Positions 61,063 through 64,000 of a DNA stretch of 64,000 nucleotides are shown here, piece after piece; positions within the stretch are counted from its first letter, which is position 1, and every line of letters starts with the position of its first letter. This DNA is from Neotamlana sedimentorum. GTDB taxonomy: Bacteria; Bacteroidota; Bacteroidia; Flavobacteriales; Flavobacteriaceae. A model generated the notes under the pieces. It was not told the origin of the DNA and did no database searches. It saw only the letters and a program-made list of their open reading frames with translations. Both the position numbers and the translations under genes were made by a program. The stretch spans positions 1-64,000 of the forward strand of contig NZ_JTDW01000012.1 of assembly GCF_000943565.1 (NCBI RefSeq), read 5' to 3'.

Positions 61063-64000
61063 TTATTTAGAAGAATATTTGCTTGGTGTACAGTTGTAAA
61101 CCGATTTAAAACATTTAATAAAGTAAGAAGGCGTATTAAAACCAACCTGATATGCCAATTCTGAAACCGTTACACCCGGATGCTTTTTTAAAATATTAAC
61201 AGCCAATTGCAATCGTTGGTTCCTAATAAACTCCGAAGCACTTAAACCAACCACAGCTTTTAATTTTCGGTGTAATTGTGTTCTACTCATTTGCATGGTA
61301 CTTTTAAAAGCTTCAGCTGTAAAACTTGGCTTTGTTAGGTTATCGTCGACCACTTGTTTTAAGCGTTTTAAAAATTCAGTTTCGGCCGATGTTACCTTAA
61401 TATCTGGAGGAACAATTGAAAAATTATTAAGAAAATGATTTTGAAGTGCTCTTCTATTTTCAATAAGTTTTTCAACTCTTAATTTAAGCTTTTCACTGTT
61501 AAAGGGTTTGGTAATATAGGCATCGACTCCGGTTTTTAAACCTTCAATTTCACTTTTATCTCCAACTTTTGCAGTTAATAATATGATTGGAATATGGCTT
61601 GTAATTTCGTTATATTTTAAAGTGTTACATAAGGAAATACCATTAGTTTCGGGCATCATAATATCGCTAATTATTAAATCTGGCTGATGCTTTAAGGCCT
61701 TTTCTATTCCTATTTTCCCATTGATTGCTTCAATAATATTATAATCTGTTTGGAAAATGGAAACTATAAATTTTCTAATTTCTGGTTCGTCTTCAACAAT
61801 TAATAAATCTGGTTTTATAGACTTTTCATTTTTAGAAATTGAAATGTTATTTTCGGTTGAAGGCGCTTTAGTTTCCTCAATAATTTCTGAAGCTTTAAAA
61901 GCCGATTTGTTAATAGGCATGGTTATATTAAACTGAATTTTATCTTTAGCAATACTATTCGCAATAATGCTTCCGTGTGATAAGTTTATTAATTCTTTCA
62001 CTAAAGCTAAACCAACCCCAACGCCTTCTGAAGCTTCATTATCCTGATAAAACCTCTGAAACAATTTACCCAAATCGGTTCGAGAAATATCTTCATTGGT
62101 ATTGGTAATTGAAAACACCAAATCTTCATTTTGCCTATTGGCATTTAAAACCACTTTACTTTGCTCTGGAGCATATTTTATGGCGTTAGACAACAGATTT
62201 GAACTTATTTTTTCAATAACATCGGTATCGTACCAAGCAATATCTAAATTTTCTATTTTGCTTTCAATTACAATCCCTTTTTCTAAAGCTTTATAACTAA
62301 AAGCCGCTACAATTTGTTTTAAAAGCACATTTAAATTCCCTGCTTTTACTTTTAATTGCCCTTGCCCAGAATCGATAATAGATAAATCGACCATTTGGTT
62401 AACTAAGCCTAACAATCTATTGGCATTTTGTTTTATTAACTCTAATTCGTTTTTATCGTGTTCGGTGAGTTCTTTTTTCGATAATTGTTTATCTAACGGG
62501 CCTAAAATTAAGGTTAAAGGCGTTCTAAACTCATGCGAAATATTGGTGTATAATTTGGTTTTAAACTCATCTAGTTTTTTTAAACGCTCGGTTTCGGCGT
62601 GTTCTAGTTGTAATTGGGTTTTTATTTTCCATCGCCAATTTAAATAGCGATAAACACCTAACAATGCTAATACGATTAATACTAAATAAAATATTTTAAT
62701 CGTATTTGTTAAATACCAAGGTTTTAAAATAGTGAAACTAAAATTAGCTGGTTCGTTATTCCAAATACCATCGTAATTACTAGATATAACTTGAAAGGTA
62801 TATTTACCTGGTTCTAAATTGGTATAATGCGCAAAATTCACACTTTTTGAATCAATCCAATTATCATCATAATTAAAAACCCTGTATTTAAACGAATTTC
62901 GTTCGGGTTGAGAAAAATGCAAACTCGAAAATGTAAAAGTTAAAGTATTTTGATTGTGATTTAATTTGGTGTTTTTCACCATTGGATGCTTCTTTGAAAA
63001 CACTTCGAAATTGGATATTATAGTTTTTGGCTTTACCGTATTGTAAGTAAGCTTTTCGGGTGTAAACCAATTAACACCATCTAATCCACCAAAATATAAA
63101 ACACCATTTTTACCTTTATAATAAGCACCAGTATTAAACTCGGCATTTTGTAACCCATCAAAGGTTGTAAAAGCTTCAAAAGTATTGTTTGAAACATCGA
63201 ACTTACACAAACCATTATTTGTACTTAACCACAAATTATTAGTTTCATCTGGCAAAATACCATACACTACTTGGTTGGGCAAACCATCATTTAAACCATA
63301 AACTGTTACCGCTTTAGTTTTTAAATTATACTTTTTTAGTCCAGAACCAAGTGTACCAACCCAAAGCGTATTATTTGAAACATATAACGACTTTATTTTA
63401 TCGTGAAGTGTTTCAATTTTATCGATTTTATTAGTTTTTATATTTAATTTATAAACCCCAGAACTCTCTGCTCCTAACCAAAATATACTATCGTTTTCTA
63501 ATTCGGCAGTTCGTATATTATTTTCCTGTAAATTTGAATTGTTGCTGTTATAACTTTTAATAACACCTTTTTCTCTATCAAATAATACCAGACCATGACG
63601 TTCTGTTGCTAGCCACCGTTTTGTTTTAGTTATTGGAATTATTTTCCAAATGGTATAATCTTTTATCTCATTAAAAAAATTAAAACGCTCGACATTTTCT
63701 AATGAATTTAAACCGTAACCTTGGTGGCCAACCCACAATTCATCTTCGTAATAATTTAAACTAATTACCCTATTACTCGCAATATTTGAGTTGCTTGTTG
63801 TTAAGGTTTTATACTGCCCAATTTCGTCATTAAAATAAGTTAATCCTTTGCCAGAAGTACCAATCCAGAGATTATCGTTTTTATCGGTTACCAAACTTCT
63901 AACCATATCGACATTAACCTCGTTAGACACTTGGTTGTTGGTAAGTATATTAAATTTAATAAGATGTTGATCATAAAAACTAGCGCCTGTTCCGTCGGTT
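61063..64000 (-). CDS. hybrid two-component system regulator (HTCS) with beta-propeller sensor, kinase, receiver and AraC domain (partial)
   Basis: The frame stays open to the right edge, so the start is outside. Visible are Reg_prop beta-propeller repeats (LWIGTSGKGL, LWVGHQGYGL, LWVGTLGSGLKKY), a Y_Y_Y domain (FKYRVFNYDDNW, LEPGKYTFQVISSN), one membrane span (TIKIFYLVLIVLALLGVY), a histidine kinase with SHEFRTPLTLILG, an ATPase domain, a receiver with LLIVEDEPEIRKF and ISDIMMPETNG, and a C-terminal AraC helix-turn-helix. This architecture controls polysaccharide-utilisation loci in Bacteroidota; target genes are probably outside the window. In-frame GTG at 63928 is internal, not the start. 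Confidence 0.92.
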   Translation of the reverse strand, partial: TDGTGASFYDQHLIKFNILTNNQVSNEVNVDMVRSLVTDKNDNLWIGTSGKGLTYFNDEIGQYKTLTTSNSNIASNRVISLNYYEDELWVGHQGYGLNSLENVERFNFFNEIKDYTIWKIIPITKTKRWLATERHGLVLFDREKGVIKSYNSNNSNLQENNIRTAELENDSIFWLGAESSGVYKLNIKTNKIDKIETLHDKIKSLYVSNNTLWVGTLGSGLKKYNLKTKAVTVYGLNDGLPNQVVYGILPDETNNLWLSTNNGLCKFDVSNNTFEAFTTFDGLQNAEFNTGAYYKGKNGVLYFGGLDGVNWFTPEKLTYNTVKPKTIISNFEVFSKKHPMVKNTKLNHNQNTLTFTFSSLHFSQPERNSFKYRVFNYDDNWIDSKSVNFAHYTNLEPGKYTFQVISSNYDGIWNNEPANFSFTILKPWYLTNTIKIFYLVLIVLALLGVYRYLNWRWKIKTQLQLEHAETERLKKLDEFKTKLYTNISHEFRTPLTLILGPLDKQLSKKELTEHDKNELELIKQNANRLLGLVNQMVDLSIIDSGQGQLKVKAGNLNVLLKQIVAAFSYKALEKGIVIESKIENLDIAWYDTDVIEKISSNLLSNAIKYAPEQSKVVLNANRQNEDLVFSITNTNEDISRTDLGKLFQRFYQDNEASEGVGVGLALVKELINLSHGSIIANSIAKDKIQFNITMPINKSAFKASEIIEETKAPSTENNISISKNEKSIKPDLLIVEDEPEIRKFIVSIFQTDYNIIEAINGKIGIEKALKHQPDLIISDIMMPETNGISLCNTLKYNEITSHIPIILLTAKVGDKSEIEGLKTGVDAYITKPFNSEKLKLRVEKLIENRRALQNHFLNNFSIVPPDIKVTSAETEFLKRLKQVVDDNLTKPSFTAEAFKSTMQMSRTQLHRKLKAVVGLSASEFIRNQRLQLAVNILKKHPGVTVSELAYQVGFNTPSYFIKCFKSVYNCTPSKYSSK

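Overview
This window is a stretch of a low-GC chromosome from a member of the Bacteroidota, almost certainly family Flavobacteriaceae. Supporting signs are a type IX secretion (T9SS) PorP/SprF protein paired with a type B sorting-domain protein, flavobacterial families such as DUF6090, DUF2853 and DUF6952, lipoproteins with an acidic stretch after the lipobox cysteine, a hybrid two-component regulator of the polysaccharide-utilisation type, and many Bacteroidota -7 boxes (TAnnTTTG). No rRNA, tRNA, CRISPR array, prophage or complete insertion sequence was seen.

Layout. 1-4243 (minus): T9SS surface genes. 4573-8781 (minus): secreted proteins, an S41 peptidase, a serine hydrolase and an outer-membrane protein. 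8969-14305 (minus): a five-gene operon (CatB-type acetyltransferase, membrane protein, SDR, secreted protein, serine hydrolase lipoprotein) preceded by a TolB-like/TPR/AraC regulator. The promoter regions of this operon and of the 8781 operon are clearly related, so the regulator probably controls both. 14454-19550: housekeeping genes (mnmE, cvfB-like, menD). 19630-27120: an eight-gene operon encoding a TolC-MacA-MacB efflux pump, a DoxX protein, a LytS/LytR-type two-component system and a DUF6090 protein. 27239-28782: isochorismate synthase and a hotdog thioesterase, which fit menaquinone synthesis together with menD. 30950-32499: two small genes, each followed by a structured ~120-bp element, looking like mobile cassettes inserted beside an rlmI-type methyltransferase gene. 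35528-40820: dnaK, serine dehydratase, panB and a pseudouridine synthase. 40888-43614: an operon with two paralogous multi-membrane-span proteins and a histidine kinase without an adjacent response regulator. 44506-48441: an Lrp regulator facing a PLP gamma-lyase, then nhaC. 48641-53941: oxidative-stress genes (peroxiredoxin, thioredoxin, ankyrin protein, KatG, Tpx). 53950-60682 (plus): dgkA-like, ftsK, lolA-like, lptF/G and ribBA-like genes for the cell envelope and riboflavin. 61063-64000 (minus): an incomplete hybrid histidine kinase of the HTCS type, with a short T9SS-tail fragment beside it.

The most interesting parts are the shared operator of the two serine-hydrolase operons, the cassette-like pair with structured 3' elements, the kinase and membrane-protein module, and a RibBA whose GTP cyclohydrolase half has lost its zinc cysteines. 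Several genes start with TTG or GTG, and several promoters sit almost on top of the start codon. All calls come from reading the sequence; no database search was run.
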